Below are positions 23,492 through 31,444 of a stretch of DNA of 64,000 nt, piece after piece (within the stretch, counting starts at the first letter, position 1; each line of letters opens with the position of its first letter). The position numbers were made by a program, and so were the translations under genes. The stretch spans positions 3,472,001 to 3,536,000 of the forward strand of contig NZ_JAGINU010000001.1 in NCBI RefSeq assembly GCF_017876315.1, in the 5' to 3' direction. The notes under the pieces were generated by a model. That model was not told where the DNA came from. It saw nothing but the letters and a program-made list of their open reading frames with translations, and did no database searches. This DNA comes from Pseudonocardia parietis. Its GTDB lineage: Bacteria > Actinomycetota > Actinomycetes > Mycobacteriales > Pseudonocardiaceae.

Positions 23492-24952
23492 CTACTCCAC
23501 CCCGTCCTCGTGCGCCATCCAGTGCACGAAGCGGTGCAGCGGGTACATCGCGTCGTGCGGGTTGCCGATCGTGCTCGGCCCCGCCTCGCCCAGGTGGACG
23601 ATGCGTTGCGCTCCGCCGCTCGCCAGCCGGTCGCGGTAGTCCGCCATCCGGTCGAAGGGGTAGAAGCCCACGGTCTGGGTGGCCACGTTGACGTAGCGCA
23701 CCGCGTCGTCGAGGGAGTCGACCCGCACCACGTTCGCGGTCTTGTTGCTCGGGTGGAAGTCGACCGGTTCGTCGGAGCGGATCACCACGCCGGTGCCGTC
23801 CGTGCGGCCCCAGACCCGGAAGTCGTCCTCCAGCATCGACAGGGTGTCGATCTGTTCGCGCAGGTCGGCGTCGAGCCGACGACGGTCGCCCGAGTCCGCG
23901 GCGCGCTCGACGATGCGGGTGTGCAGGGCGGCGGAGAACCGGTCGGCCTCCTCCTGGGTGCCTTCGAGGTAGATGAAGCGGCTGGAGACGCAGGCCTCCT
24001 GGTTGAGCATCATCACGTCCGAGGACGTCCGGTCCGCGGTCAGCGCCAGTGTCTCCGGGGACGCGAATGCCTCCCGGCCCACCATCGAGATCGAGGTCTT
24101 GGGGTCGAAGGACACGAGCTGGAAGCCCGGGCCCAGGTACTTGATCACGTTGTCGATGGCGGGCCCGCCACCCCAGGCGACGATCTTGTCGAAGTACTGC
24201 GGCCGGTAGAGCGCCTGCTCGACCGAGGCGTCCCCACCACGCCAGTAGACCGCCGACATGGACCGGACGATCGGGTGCTCCGGGTCGATCTCGGCCATCG
24301 TGCGCAGGATCGCCACCGTGGTGAACGGGTCGCTCGACGGCATCTTGAACAGGTTGACGGCCTTGACCAGAGCGCCCTCCGCGATCGACTTCACCGCGAC
24401 GCCGGGGGAGTTGCCCGGCAGCACGTGCACCAACCGCGGGCCGAACGCGCGCACGAAGCTCTTGCGACCGGTGTGGTCCCGCTGGGGAACCCACTCGTCG
24501 AGAGCGCGCGGATCGGGGAAGTTGCGTTCGACCAGTGTGGTCAGCAGCTTCCGGTCCAGGTAGTCCGCCGCGTAGCGGGCCTGGCGGAACAGCATCTCGG
24601 CCGGCAGCACGTGCGTCGAAGCCATCCGCTCGATGCACTCCTGCATGATCGTGTTGGCCGGGTCCGCGATCTTCCGGCCGGTCTCGACGAGGAAGTCGAT
24701 GATCTCGGTGACCGGGACGTCGAGCAGCGGCGGGACCTCGGTCCGCGGCGTCACGAGGCGGTCGAGCTCGAGGCGCGGCGTGCGGAACCGCACGCCCAGC
24801 TCCCGGGAGCCGTGCGTCTCGGCCGAGCCCTCAGCACTGTCGGTGCCCGCAGTGCCCGCAGTGCCCGCAGTGCTTTCAGTGCCCTCGACGACCTCGCCCC
24901 GCAGGAAGAACGGCGCGTCGACGGAGATCTGCCGGTCGGTGGTGGCGGTCAT
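23492..24952 (-). CDS. LuxC-type acyl-CoA (fatty acyl) reductase
   Basis: A 486-aa aldehyde-dehydrogenase-fold acyl reductase. HVLPGNSPGVAVKS (from residue 177), VAWGGGPAIDNVIKYLGPG and LNQEACVSSR with the nucleophile candidate Cys321 match the LuxC family. It would reduce an acyl-CoA or enzyme-bound acyl group to the aldehyde with NADPH. Residues 27-38 are a Thr-Ala-Gly repeat encoded by a 9-bp tandem repeat in a variable N-terminal linker. The ATG overlaps the stop of the LuxE-like gene (ATGA). No luxAB genes are present, so bioluminescence is not implied. Confidence 0.85.
   Translation of the reverse strand: MTATTDRQISVDAPFFLRGEVVEGTESTAGTAGTAGTDSAEGSAETHGSRELGVRFRTPRLELDRLVTPRTEVPPLLDVPVTEIIDFLVETGRKIADPANTIMQECIERMASTHVLPAEMLFRQARYAADYLDRKLLTTLVERNFPDPRALDEWVPQRDHTGRKSFVRAFGPRLVHVLPGNSPGVAVKSIAEGALVKAVNLFKMPSSDPFTTVAILRTMAEIDPEHPIVRSMSAVYWRGGDASVEQALYRPQYFDKIVAWGGGPAIDNVIKYLGPGFQLVSFDPKTSISMVGREAFASPETLALTADRTSSDVMMLNQEACVSSRFIYLEGTQEEADRFSAALHTRIVERAADSGDRRRLDADLREQIDTLSMLEDDFRVWGRTDGTGVVIRSDEPVDFHPSNKTANVVRVDSLDDAVRYVNVATQTVGFYPFDRMADYRDRLASGGAQRIVHLGEAGPSTIGNPHDAMYPLHRFVHWMAHEDGVE
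24843..24887. repeat. 9-bp in-frame tandem repeat in LuxC-like gene
   Basis: GTGCCCGCA occurs three times in a row (24843-24869), followed by the degenerate units GTGCTTTCA and GTGCCCTCG. It is in frame and encodes a Thr-Ala-Gly linker near the N-terminus of the reductase. Probably length-variable by slippage; no sign of CRISPR. Confidence 0.85.
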
Positions 24953-26301
24953 ACGATCCCCCGTACGTAGGCGTCGACCGTGCCGGCGCATCCGATCTTG
25001 TCGTCACCCTTGATGTCGGTGTAGCGGGTCACGTCGTCCCGCACCGACGGTCCGCGCGCACCGCAGCCGCACGGCCCGAAGTCGAGCGTGATCTTGTCGC
25101 CACTGATGACGCCGCCCCATCGGCCGTCGATCGAGAGATCGACGAACGCGGCGCGGCCCTCGACCTCACCGGTGGCCGGCAGGACGTTCTCCCCCTCGGC
25201 GTCGAGCACCAGCGGGACCAGCCACGGCGGCACGTGGTAGCGCTCGCCCTTCTGGCACCGCGGCATCGCCGTGTGCAGCTCCTGCATGGCGTAGTTCATG
25301 TAGAGCCCACGGCGGGGGTCGATGTTGAAGGTCTCGAACACGAACTCCCGGTGGTCCGGCGGGAGCTTGGCCAGCTTGAGGCCGCCGCCGACGTACATCG
25401 AGTTGTCCGGGTTGAAGTCCGCGCCGCCGTAGCCCTTGTCCCGCACGGCTTTCGCCAGCGCGTAGGCGCTCGACCACATGCCGGACACGTGCAGCTTGTC
25501 CGTGCGCGCCGCGATCGCGGCCGCGGCGGAGGCCTCCACGGCGTTCGCCAGGGCCTTCTCACGCTCGGCGGAGACCTGCTCGTAGTGGCGCAGGTCCTCC
25601 GGCTTCGCGGTGCCCGCGGCGACCGCCTGCCGCAGCACGGTCATCGAGGTCAGCGCGCCGATGGTCACCGGTGGCATCGGCGAGCGGAACGGCTCGTGGG
25701 CCGGGTCCTGCAGTGCGTCCCGGTATGCACCGCCGGTCGCGATGTTGCGGGGGACCATCGCCGTGACGCCGCCACCGCTGATCATGCGGCGGTCCTGGGC
25801 TGGGGTGATTCCGGACCCCCACGTGAAGGCGGCGAGGGTGTCCTTGCGGATCCAGTCCAGATCCGCCTGCGAGGCGACGAGCATTGCCGATTTGCCCGTG
25901 GTGCCGCTCGAACAGGAGACGAAGTGGCCGCTCGGTTTCAGCTTCTCGACCCAGTCGTCGATGTCGGAGACCGAGTCCACGTCCAGTGCGGGGACGCGGT
26001 GCGCGGAGACCGTGTCCAGCCAGCGGCTGAGCCGGTCCCACCGGCCCGCGGACAGGAACGACTCCGGGTAGCTCTTGTACGCGGTGTGCGGGAACAGGAG
26101 CCCGACGATGTCCTGACGGCTGCGGACGGAGTCGAGCCCGGCCTCCTGGGCCCGCCGCTCGAGGAGGCGGACGGCAGACCGGCGCTCCTGGAAACGCTCG
26201 TCGACGGCCTCGACCTGCAGCTGCTGCAGGTCCTCGAACGGGATGTCGAACCGGTCTGCCGATTCTGCGAGCTTCAACAGGCGGTCTGCGGCTTCGCCCA
26301 T
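24949..26301 (-). CDS. LuxE-like acyl-protein synthetase/acyl-activating enzyme
   Basis: A 450-aa protein of the LuxE/phenylacetate-CoA-ligase-like adenylating family. The phosphate loop SSGTTGKS is at residues 131-138. The C-terminal part GKSAML...GVISGDKITLDFGPCGCGARG carries a Cys-rich motif typical of the family. It would activate an acid as acyl-AMP and pass it to itself or to the LuxC-like partner encoded next. ATG 26301 is preferred over an upstream start at 26454, which would run through the TetR gene. It starts a two-gene operon divergent from TetR, with an operator between. Confidence 0.82.
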   Translation of the reverse strand: MGEAADRLLKLAESADRFDIPFEDLQQLQVEAVDERFQERRSAVRLLERRAQEAGLDSVRSRQDIVGLLFPHTAYKSYPESFLSAGRWDRLSRWLDTVSAHRVPALDVDSVSDIDDWVEKLKPSGHFVSCSSGTTGKSAMLVASQADLDWIRKDTLAAFTWGSGITPAQDRRMISGGGVTAMVPRNIATGGAYRDALQDPAHEPFRSPMPPVTIGALTSMTVLRQAVAAGTAKPEDLRHYEQVSAEREKALANAVEASAAAAIAARTDKLHVSGMWSSAYALAKAVRDKGYGGADFNPDNSMYVGGGLKLAKLPPDHREFVFETFNIDPRRGLYMNYAMQELHTAMPRCQKGERYHVPPWLVPLVLDAEGENVLPATGEVEGRAAFVDLSIDGRWGGVISGDKITLDFGPCGCGARGPSVRDDVTRYTDIKGDDKIGCAGTVDAYVRGIV

Positions 26302-26337
26302 GGCTGTCCTCCCGACGTCGTCGTCACCGGGGCCTAG

Positions 26338-26359
26338 AATGGTACCGGTGCGTTCCATT
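26338..26359. promoter_or_regulatory. Putative TetR operator between LuxE-like and TetR genes
   Basis: A 22-bp imperfect palindrome with arms AATGGTAC and GTTCCATT, located in the 87-bp divergent region. Size and position fit an autoregulatory TetR site that also controls the LuxE-LuxC operon. Confidence 0.62.
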
Positions 26360-26388
26360 ATGCATGGGGCGGCGAGGAGGAGGAAGTC

Positions 26389-27027
26389 ATTCAGGATACC
26401 GAAAAGCGCGGGCGGGTCGGTCGTCCCACACGTGAGCAGCAGGCGGCGCGGCACGAGGAGCTGCTCGGGACGGCCCTGGACGTCTTCCTCGAGAAGGGCT
26501 TCGAGCAGGCCACGGTCGAGGAGATCGCCTCGCGCACGGCGATGTCGAAGCGCACCGTCTACGCGCGGTACGCCGACAAGTCCGCCCTGTTCATCGCCGC
26601 TGTGGAGCGTGCGGTGGAGCGTTTCACCATCTCGCGCGAGGTGGTCGAGGCGGTGGTCACCGACGACCTGGGGGAGTCCCTGGTGGCCATCGCACGGCTG
26701 CGCGTGGAGAACCTCGCCAGCGCGTCGTCGATCAAGCTACAGAGGATCCTGATCACCCAGTCCTACCGCTTCCCGGACCTCTACCCGGCGGCGATCGAGC
26801 GCTTCGTCGGACCCGTGGCGCAGGTGCTCGTCGACCTGTTCGAGCGGCACCGCGCGGAGCTCGACATCGCGCAACCGCGGCGCGCCGCCACCGCGTTCCT
26901 CGGCCTCACCGTGGGCGGGCCGTCCCGGGCGATCGTGTCCGGCCTCGCCGACGGCGTCACCGACGAGGTCGACGAGACCATCCGCTTCGCGGTGCGGCTC
27001 TTCCTCGACGGCGTGCGCAGGCGCTGA
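26389..27027 (+). CDS. TetR-family regulator with apparent ATT start
   Basis: A 212-aa regulator. The N-terminal helix-turn-helix is complete only if translation begins at ATT 26389, giving IQDTEKRGRVGRPTREQQAA, then VFLEKGFEQATVEEIASRTA and MSKRTVYARYADKSALF. No ATG, GTG or TTG lies in frame between the upstream stop at 26335 and the helix-turn-helix, while GAGGAGGAGGAA lies just before the ATT. The later ATG at 26542 would remove most of the DNA-binding domain. It is divergent from the LuxE-LuxC operon and probably represses it. Ligand unknown. Confidence 0.78.
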   Translation: MQDTEKRGRVGRPTREQQAARHEELLGTALDVFLEKGFEQATVEEIASRTAMSKRTVYARYADKSALFIAAVERAVERFTISREVVEAVVTDDLGESLVAIARLRVENLASASSIKLQRILITQSYRFPDLYPAAIERFVGPVAQVLVDLFERHRAELDIAQPRRAATAFLGLTVGGPSRAIVSGLADGVTDEVDETIRFAVRLFLDGVRRR

Positions 27028-27045
27028 GGCGGGGCCGCGACCCGG

Positions 27046-27927
27046 TCAGCCGAACAGCGCGTCCTCGTAGGCGTTCGTACCCATCCGGCAGGGCAGGAAC
27101 GGCGCGACGAGCGCCGTGCGGCCGAGGCCGGAGGCGAGGACACGCTCCACCTCATCCACGAAGTGCTCCGCCCAGACCTCCCGCGGATCCCGGTCGAGCA
27201 TCCACAGGACCGTCAGCCGCCGCCCGCCGTTGGTCACCGCGAGCTGGGAGCGGTACACGGCCTCGCTGTGCCCGGGGTCCGGCGGGTTGGTCCGGAACAC
27301 CAGCACGCAGGTGGCGGGCGACCCCGGGCCGAGCCGGCGCGCCAGGTGCTCCGTGACCAGCCACCGCTCGAGTGCGTCGCGGTCCTCGGGAACGTCCGCG
27401 TCGACGACCTGGAGGACGAGACCGGCGGGCGGGTCGACGAGGCTCCACCGCACGTCCGGCACGTCGGCGTCGCGGTAGACGGATCCGGCGTGGTCCTGGA
27501 ACGAGGTGAACACGTGGTCCCGGGCGAGGCTGATGTTCCCGGTCACCCGGTGCCGCGCGTTCGTGGCGAAGGTCCAGGCCATGTGGTCGTGCCGGCGCCC
27601 CGGAGTGATCCAGTAGACCGAGACGTACTTCCCGGCCGTGATCGGCCGGGCGACCGGCGAGCCGGCCGGGTAACGCAGTGCCTGAAGATCGAGGGGCGCC
27701 ACGAACCGCCGGCCGGAGAACATCCACGGCAGCTGCATGGCGCCGTCGAAGTAGTGGTTGTCCTCGTACCACCGGTTGTACTCGCGCAGCCGATCGCGGT
27801 GCGGCTCGACCATCGTGATCAGGGCGTGCCCGACACCGGCCGCCTCCGGCCCGGACCAGGGCAGCGTCCCGTAGGGATCATCCACCAGGGACAGATCGTC
27901 CGGCGCGCCGTCGACGAACTCCACCAT
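27046..27927 (-). CDS. Conserved protein, two EthD/ferredoxin-like halves
   Basis: A 293-aa protein of uncertain function. The first half has GHALITMVEPHRDRLREYNR and WYEDNHYFDGAMQLPWMFSG. The second half has GLVLQVVDADVPEDRDALER and WLVTEHLARRLGPGSPATCV. Both resemble the dimeric alpha-beta barrel (EthD-like) pattern, so it may be an internal duplication forming its own barrel. The start at ATG 27927 is 8 bp after the SDR stop; no strong Shine-Dalgarno is seen. It is the last gene of the P450-ferredoxin-SDR-SDR operon, so a role in the same oxidation is likely. Confidence 0.68.
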   Translation of the reverse strand: MVEFVDGAPDDLSLVDDPYGTLPWSGPEAAGVGHALITMVEPHRDRLREYNRWYEDNHYFDGAMQLPWMFSGRRFVAPLDLQALRYPAGSPVARPITAGKYVSVYWITPGRRHDHMAWTFATNARHRVTGNISLARDHVFTSFQDHAGSVYRDADVPDVRWSLVDPPAGLVLQVVDADVPEDRDALERWLVTEHLARRLGPGSPATCVLVFRTNPPDPGHSEAVYRSQLAVTNGGRRLTVLWMLDRDPREVWAEHFVDEVERVLASGLGRTALVAPFLPCRMGTNAYEDALFG

Positions 27928-27935
27928 CGGTCCGG

Positions 27936-28751
27936 TCAGAACTCGGTGACACCGGCATCGGGCGCCACCTCGTGCGCGGTGATGTAGCGCGACTCGTCGG
28001 AGGCGAGGAAGGCGACGACCTCCGCGACGTCCTCGGGCTCGGTGACGTCGACCGGTAGCAGGTTGGAGAACATCGGGCCCAGGCGTGCGTCGTGCTCCAT
28101 CGCCCTGTGCAGCTGTGCGGACATGCCCTCGCTCGCCATCGGGGTCCGCACGCCGGTGGGGTGCAGGCTGTTCACCCGGATGTGGTGCCTGGCCAGCTCG
28201 GCCGCGAAGGCCTTGGCCATCCCGCGGACCGCGAACTTGCTGGTGGTGTAGGGCACCATGAACGGCTGCACCTTCATCCCCGCGGCGGAGCTCACCAGGA
28301 TGATCGACCCGCCGCCCGCACGGACCAGGTGCGGGGCGCCGGCCATGACGGTGTTCCAGGTTCCGGTCACGTTCGTCGAGAGCGTGTCGTCGAAGATCGT
28401 GGGGGTGACCTCGTCCCACGACCGCGGGACGCAGATCGCCGCGTTGGCCACGACGACGTCGAGCCTGCCGAGCTCGGCCGCCGCCTCGTCGACGGCGGCC
28501 CGCAGCCCGGCCGGATCCCGGATGTCGACCCGGGCGGTGATGATCCGGCGGCCCTGCTCTTCGACCAGCTTCGCCGTCTCGGCGAGGTCGTCCGGGGTGG
28601 GGGAGTCGTAGTCCACGCTCGGTAGCGGACCGGCGAGATCCACGCCGACGACATCGGCGCCCTCCCGGGCCAGGCGCACCGCGTGCGCGCGGCCCTGGCC
28701 GCGGGCCGCACCCGTGATGAGGGCGACCTTGCCCTCCAGTCGTCCGGTCAT
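27936..28751 (-). CDS. Mycofactocin-coupled SDR-family oxidoreductase
   Basis: A 271-aa SDR. GKVALITGAARGQGRAHAVR opens the Rossmann fold, followed by an extended insert after beta-2 (LPSVDYDSPTPDDLAETAKL) that is typical of the mycofactocin-coupled SDRs. The catalytic pair is YTTSK. In that subfamily the nicotinamide cofactor is held tightly and re-oxidised through the redox peptide mycofactocin. No mft biosynthetic genes are in the window. GGAGG precedes the ATG. It lies downstream of P450, ferredoxin and another SDR and could oxidise the alcohol formed by the P450. Confidence 0.84.
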   Translation of the reverse strand: MTGRLEGKVALITGAARGQGRAHAVRLAREGADVVGVDLAGPLPSVDYDSPTPDDLAETAKLVEEQGRRIITARVDIRDPAGLRAAVDEAAAELGRLDVVVANAAICVPRSWDEVTPTIFDDTLSTNVTGTWNTVMAGAPHLVRAGGGSIILVSSAAGMKVQPFMVPYTTSKFAVRGMAKAFAAELARHHIRVNSLHPTGVRTPMASEGMSAQLHRAMEHDARLGPMFSNLLPVDVTEPEDVAEVVAFLASDESRYITAHEVAPDAGVTEF

Positions 28752-28832
28752 GCTGGGCCTCCATCGGTGAGACGGTCGGGGACGAGGTCGCAGGACGTCG
28801 CTCCAGTGCGGGGTGGGGGTGCTGCCGCCGGC

Positions 28833-29573
28833 TCAGATGTAGGAGCCGCCGTTCACGCCCATCGTCTGACCGGTGAAGTACGAGGCCTCGTCCGAGACCA
28901 GGAACAGGGCCGCGGCGGCGATGTCGTCGCCGGTGCCCAGCCGCTTCACCGGCATCCGGGCGCTCGCCTCCTCGACGGAGCTGAGCTTTCCCGCGGCCCG
29001 CGCACCCGCGTGCATGGGTGTCTCGATGGACGACGGCGCGATGTTGTTCACGGTGATCCCGAGCGGGGCGAACTCCAGAGCCAGCGACTTGGTCAGGGCG
29101 AACACACCGCCCTTCGACGACGCGTAGTGCGCCATCCCGGGCCCGCCGCGCTGGGCGCTCGACGAGCTGACCAGGACGATCCGTCCCCAGCCGGAGTCGA
29201 TCATGTCCGGGATCGCCGACTGGACACAGTGGAACGTGCCGGTCAGGTTGACGGCGAGCATCTGCTCGAACGCCTCGGTGGTGATCTCCATGAACGGCGT
29301 GAAACCGCTGATCCCGGCGCTGGTGACCAGGACCCCGATCGGGCCGAGGTCGGCCCGGATCTTGGCGACGGTCTCGTCCACCTGGGCCCGGTCGCTCACG
29401 TCGGTCTCGAGGGCAGCGGCGGTACCGCCCGCGGAGCGGATCTCCTCGGCCACGTGCTCGGCGGCGTCGGCGTCCCGGTCCACGACCGCGACGGCGTCGC
29501 CGCGCTGCGCGAGGTGCAGGCAGACGGACCGGCCCATGCCGGACCCTCCGCCGGTGACCATGGCGACCTTCAT
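28833..29573 (-). CDS. SDR-family oxidoreductase
   Basis: A 246-aa classical SDR starting MKVAMVTGGGSGMGRSVCLH, with NNIAPSS and the catalytic YASSK pair. It has FabG-like length and shape, and Asp in AVVDRDADAAEH favours NAD(H). The ATG at 29573 is 53 bp after the ferredoxin stop; CACTCCTC on the plus strand gives a GAGGAGTG ribosome site. It is part of the P450 operon and is a candidate for oxidising a hydroxylated product or reducing a ketone. It lacks the insert seen in 27936-28751. Confidence 0.85.
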   Translation of the reverse strand: MKVAMVTGGGSGMGRSVCLHLAQRGDAVAVVDRDADAAEHVAEEIRSAGGTAAALETDVSDRAQVDETVAKIRADLGPIGVLVTSAGISGFTPFMEITTEAFEQMLAVNLTGTFHCVQSAIPDMIDSGWGRIVLVSSSSAQRGGPGMAHYASSKGGVFALTKSLALEFAPLGITVNNIAPSSIETPMHAGARAAGKLSSVEEASARMPVKRLGTGDDIAAAALFLVSDEASYFTGQTMGVNGGSYI

Positions 29574-29626
29574 CGGCTCACTCCTCGTGTGCTGTCGAGG
29601 CGCCGCCGCTGCGGGCCGCGCCGGCG

Positions 29627-29827
29627 TCATGCGCCGTCCTCGTCGAAGGAGAGCGCCCGGGTGGGACAGGTGTTCACCGCGGTGCGGATGTCGTCCGCCG
29701 GGTCGCCGTCCGCGTCCGCGACGATCGCGATCGTGGTGTCGTCCTGGTCGAAGGTGTGCGGGGCGTAGAAGAGGCACTGACCCGAGCCCATGCAGAGGTC
29801 CCGGTCGATCTCGATCTTGCGTGCCAC
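29627..29827 (-). CDS. [3Fe-4S] ferredoxin, P450 partner
   Basis: A 66-aa ferredoxin. Cys12 and Cys18 (CMGSGQC) and Cys54 (TCPTRAL) are the three cluster ligands; the fourth Cys of 4Fe-4S ferredoxins is absent. It begins 3 bp after the P450 stop, so the two are co-translated and form a redox pair. A ferredoxin reductase is not in this operon. Confidence 0.92.
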   Translation of the reverse strand: MARKIEIDRDLCMGSGQCLFYAPHTFDQDDTTIAIVADADGDPADDIRTAVNTCPTRALSFDEDGA

Positions 29828-29830
29828 GCC

Positions 29831-31108
29831 TCAGCCCTCGGTGACGAACTCGAGATGGAGTTCGGTGAGCCCGCGGAACATGTAGGACGGCATGTAGTCG
29901 TACCGCCTCGCGTCCGCGGGGCCGTGGTGCGCGTCGGAGATGCGGATCTCCGAGGTGCGGTCGAGGAGGCGCTCGAGGGTCACCCGGACCTCCGAGCGGG
30001 CCAGCGGCGCACCCGGGCAGGTGTGCACGCCGTGCCCGAACGCGACGTGGCGCCGCACGTTCGGCCGGTCGACGTCGAACCGCTCGGGGTTCTCGAACTG
30101 CCGGGGGTCGCGTCCGGCGGCGCCGTGCATCACGAACACCTGGGTGCCGGCCTTGATGTCGACGCCGCCGAGGGTGGTGGACCTGCGGGCCAGCCGCATA
30201 TTGCCCTTGATCGGCCCCTGCGAGCGCAGAACCTCCTCGATGAACTTCGGGACGAGGCTGTGATCCGCCCGCAGCCGCTGCTGGAGCTCGAGATCGTCGC
30301 CGAGGATCTGCATCGCGGTGGCCAGCAGGCGCACCGTCGTCTCCTGCCCGGCGGCGAAGAGGTTCGCCGCGATGCGGGCCCCGTCGAGGGGCTCCGGGAG
30401 CGTGCCGTCCGGGAAGGTCGCGTGCGCCATCCGCGTGAGCACGTCGTCCTTCGGCTCACGCCTGCGCTGCGCGATCCGATCGGTGAAGTAGTCGTAGAGG
30501 TGGGTCAGCCCGCGGTGCTCCTTCGGCGGTGGCGCGGTGGTGTCGCCGAGCGAGCCCGGTCCTGCCACGCCGGCCTTCGCCAGCAGCATCGCGTGGTCCT
30601 CCTCGGGGACCCCGAGCAGGTCCGCGACCACGAGCAGCGCGTACGGCTGGGCGTAGTCGTCGACGATCTCGCACCCGCCGCGGGGAAGGACCACGTCGAG
30701 CTGGCGGTCGGTGAGCTGCCAGATGAAGTCCTCGTTCTCCTTGAGGCGCTTCGGCGTGATCAGACCCATGATCAGCGCCCGGTGCATGGTGTGCAGCGGC
30801 GGGTCCATCGTGACGATCTGGTCGTTGAAGGGGAGCCGGTGGCGCACCGCGGCGAGCTGCTCGTCGATGTCGTCCCCGGTGAACTCGATGCCGTAGTCCG
30901 GCGTCGGGCCGGCGATCATCGGGGCGGCCGAGTAGGTGTCGGTGTCGCGCATGACCGTCAGGGCCTCGTCGTACCCGGTCACCATGGCGACGCCGTAGGT
31001 CGGCTCGATCCAGACGGTGCTCTCCCGGACCAGCTCGTCGATGTACGGGTACGGCCGCAGAGCGGTGTCCGTGTCACGGAAGTAGTCGACGTCGCGCAGT
31101 TCGGTCAT
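29831..31108 (-). CDS. Cytochrome P450
   Basis: A 425-aa soluble P450. The heme-binding motif FGHGVHTCPGAPLAR carries Cys364. The I-helix motif AAGQETTVR contains the acid-alcohol pair (here Glu-Thr), and EEVLRSQG is the K-helix ExxR. The ATG at 31108 has GGGAAG upstream; a start 12 bp further up is possible. It is the first gene of an operon with its ferredoxin and two SDRs. It probably hydroxylates a hydrophobic alicyclic or terpenoid substrate. The promoter region (31109-31444) is shared with the amidohydrolase operon. Confidence 0.92.
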   Translation of the reverse strand: MTELRDVDYFRDTDTALRPYPYIDELVRESTVWIEPTYGVAMVTGYDEALTVMRDTDTYSAAPMIAGPTPDYGIEFTGDDIDEQLAAVRHRLPFNDQIVTMDPPLHTMHRALIMGLITPKRLKENEDFIWQLTDRQLDVVLPRGGCEIVDDYAQPYALLVVADLLGVPEEDHAMLLAKAGVAGPGSLGDTTAPPPKEHRGLTHLYDYFTDRIAQRRREPKDDVLTRMAHATFPDGTLPEPLDGARIAANLFAAGQETTVRLLATAMQILGDDLELQQRLRADHSLVPKFIEEVLRSQGPIKGNMRLARRSTTLGGVDIKAGTQVFVMHGAAGRDPRQFENPERFDVDRPNVRRHVAFGHGVHTCPGAPLARSEVRVTLERLLDRTSEIRISDAHHGPADARRYDYMPSYMFRGLTELHLEFVTEG

Positions 31109-31444
31109 TCGTCTTCCCATCAGCCGTCGGTGGTGGCCGGGCACGGAGATCGTCGCCCTCGGTCGTGACAGGCCCCGACCGTCGCAGGATGGCGAGCGGG
31201 CCATATTTGTACGACCAAATGGCCTGCAGTGTTGCCGCCGCCGAACTGGGCTGTCAAGGTCGCGCCGAACTGCTCGCAGGCTCGTATTCTCCCGTCCCGC
31301 CTGGCGGTACCGGCGCGTTGACAGCCCGCGAATCCCGCACCGACACTCGGATCTCATCTTCGGCCGTACATATTCATCCGGTATCCGGCGCGGCAGTCAC
31401 GGACAGGGCGATCGGTCCGGCGCCGCAGGGCGAGGGAGAGACAA
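31109..31444. promoter_or_regulatory. Divergent intergenic region with GntR-like dyad
   Basis: A 336-bp non-coding region between the P450 and amidohydrolase operons. It contains the perfect dyad ATTTGTACGACCAAAT (31205-31220) flanked by GGCC on both sides, resembling FadR-type GntR sites; no GntR gene is adjacent. A weak relative of the TCCCG-N5-CGGGA motif occurs at 31295-31309. Nothing else recognisable was seen. Confidence 0.45.

Noticed and set aside
24843..24887. Tandem repeat resembling a CRISPR or VNTR
   Set aside because: Units are 9 bp, in frame and without spacers; it encodes a Thr-Ala-Gly linker in the LuxC-like protein.
23492..26301. A bioluminescence (lux) operon
   Set aside because: Only luxC- and luxE-like genes are present; luxAB are absent and the only luciferase-like enzyme (13893-14990) is 9 kb away in another operon.
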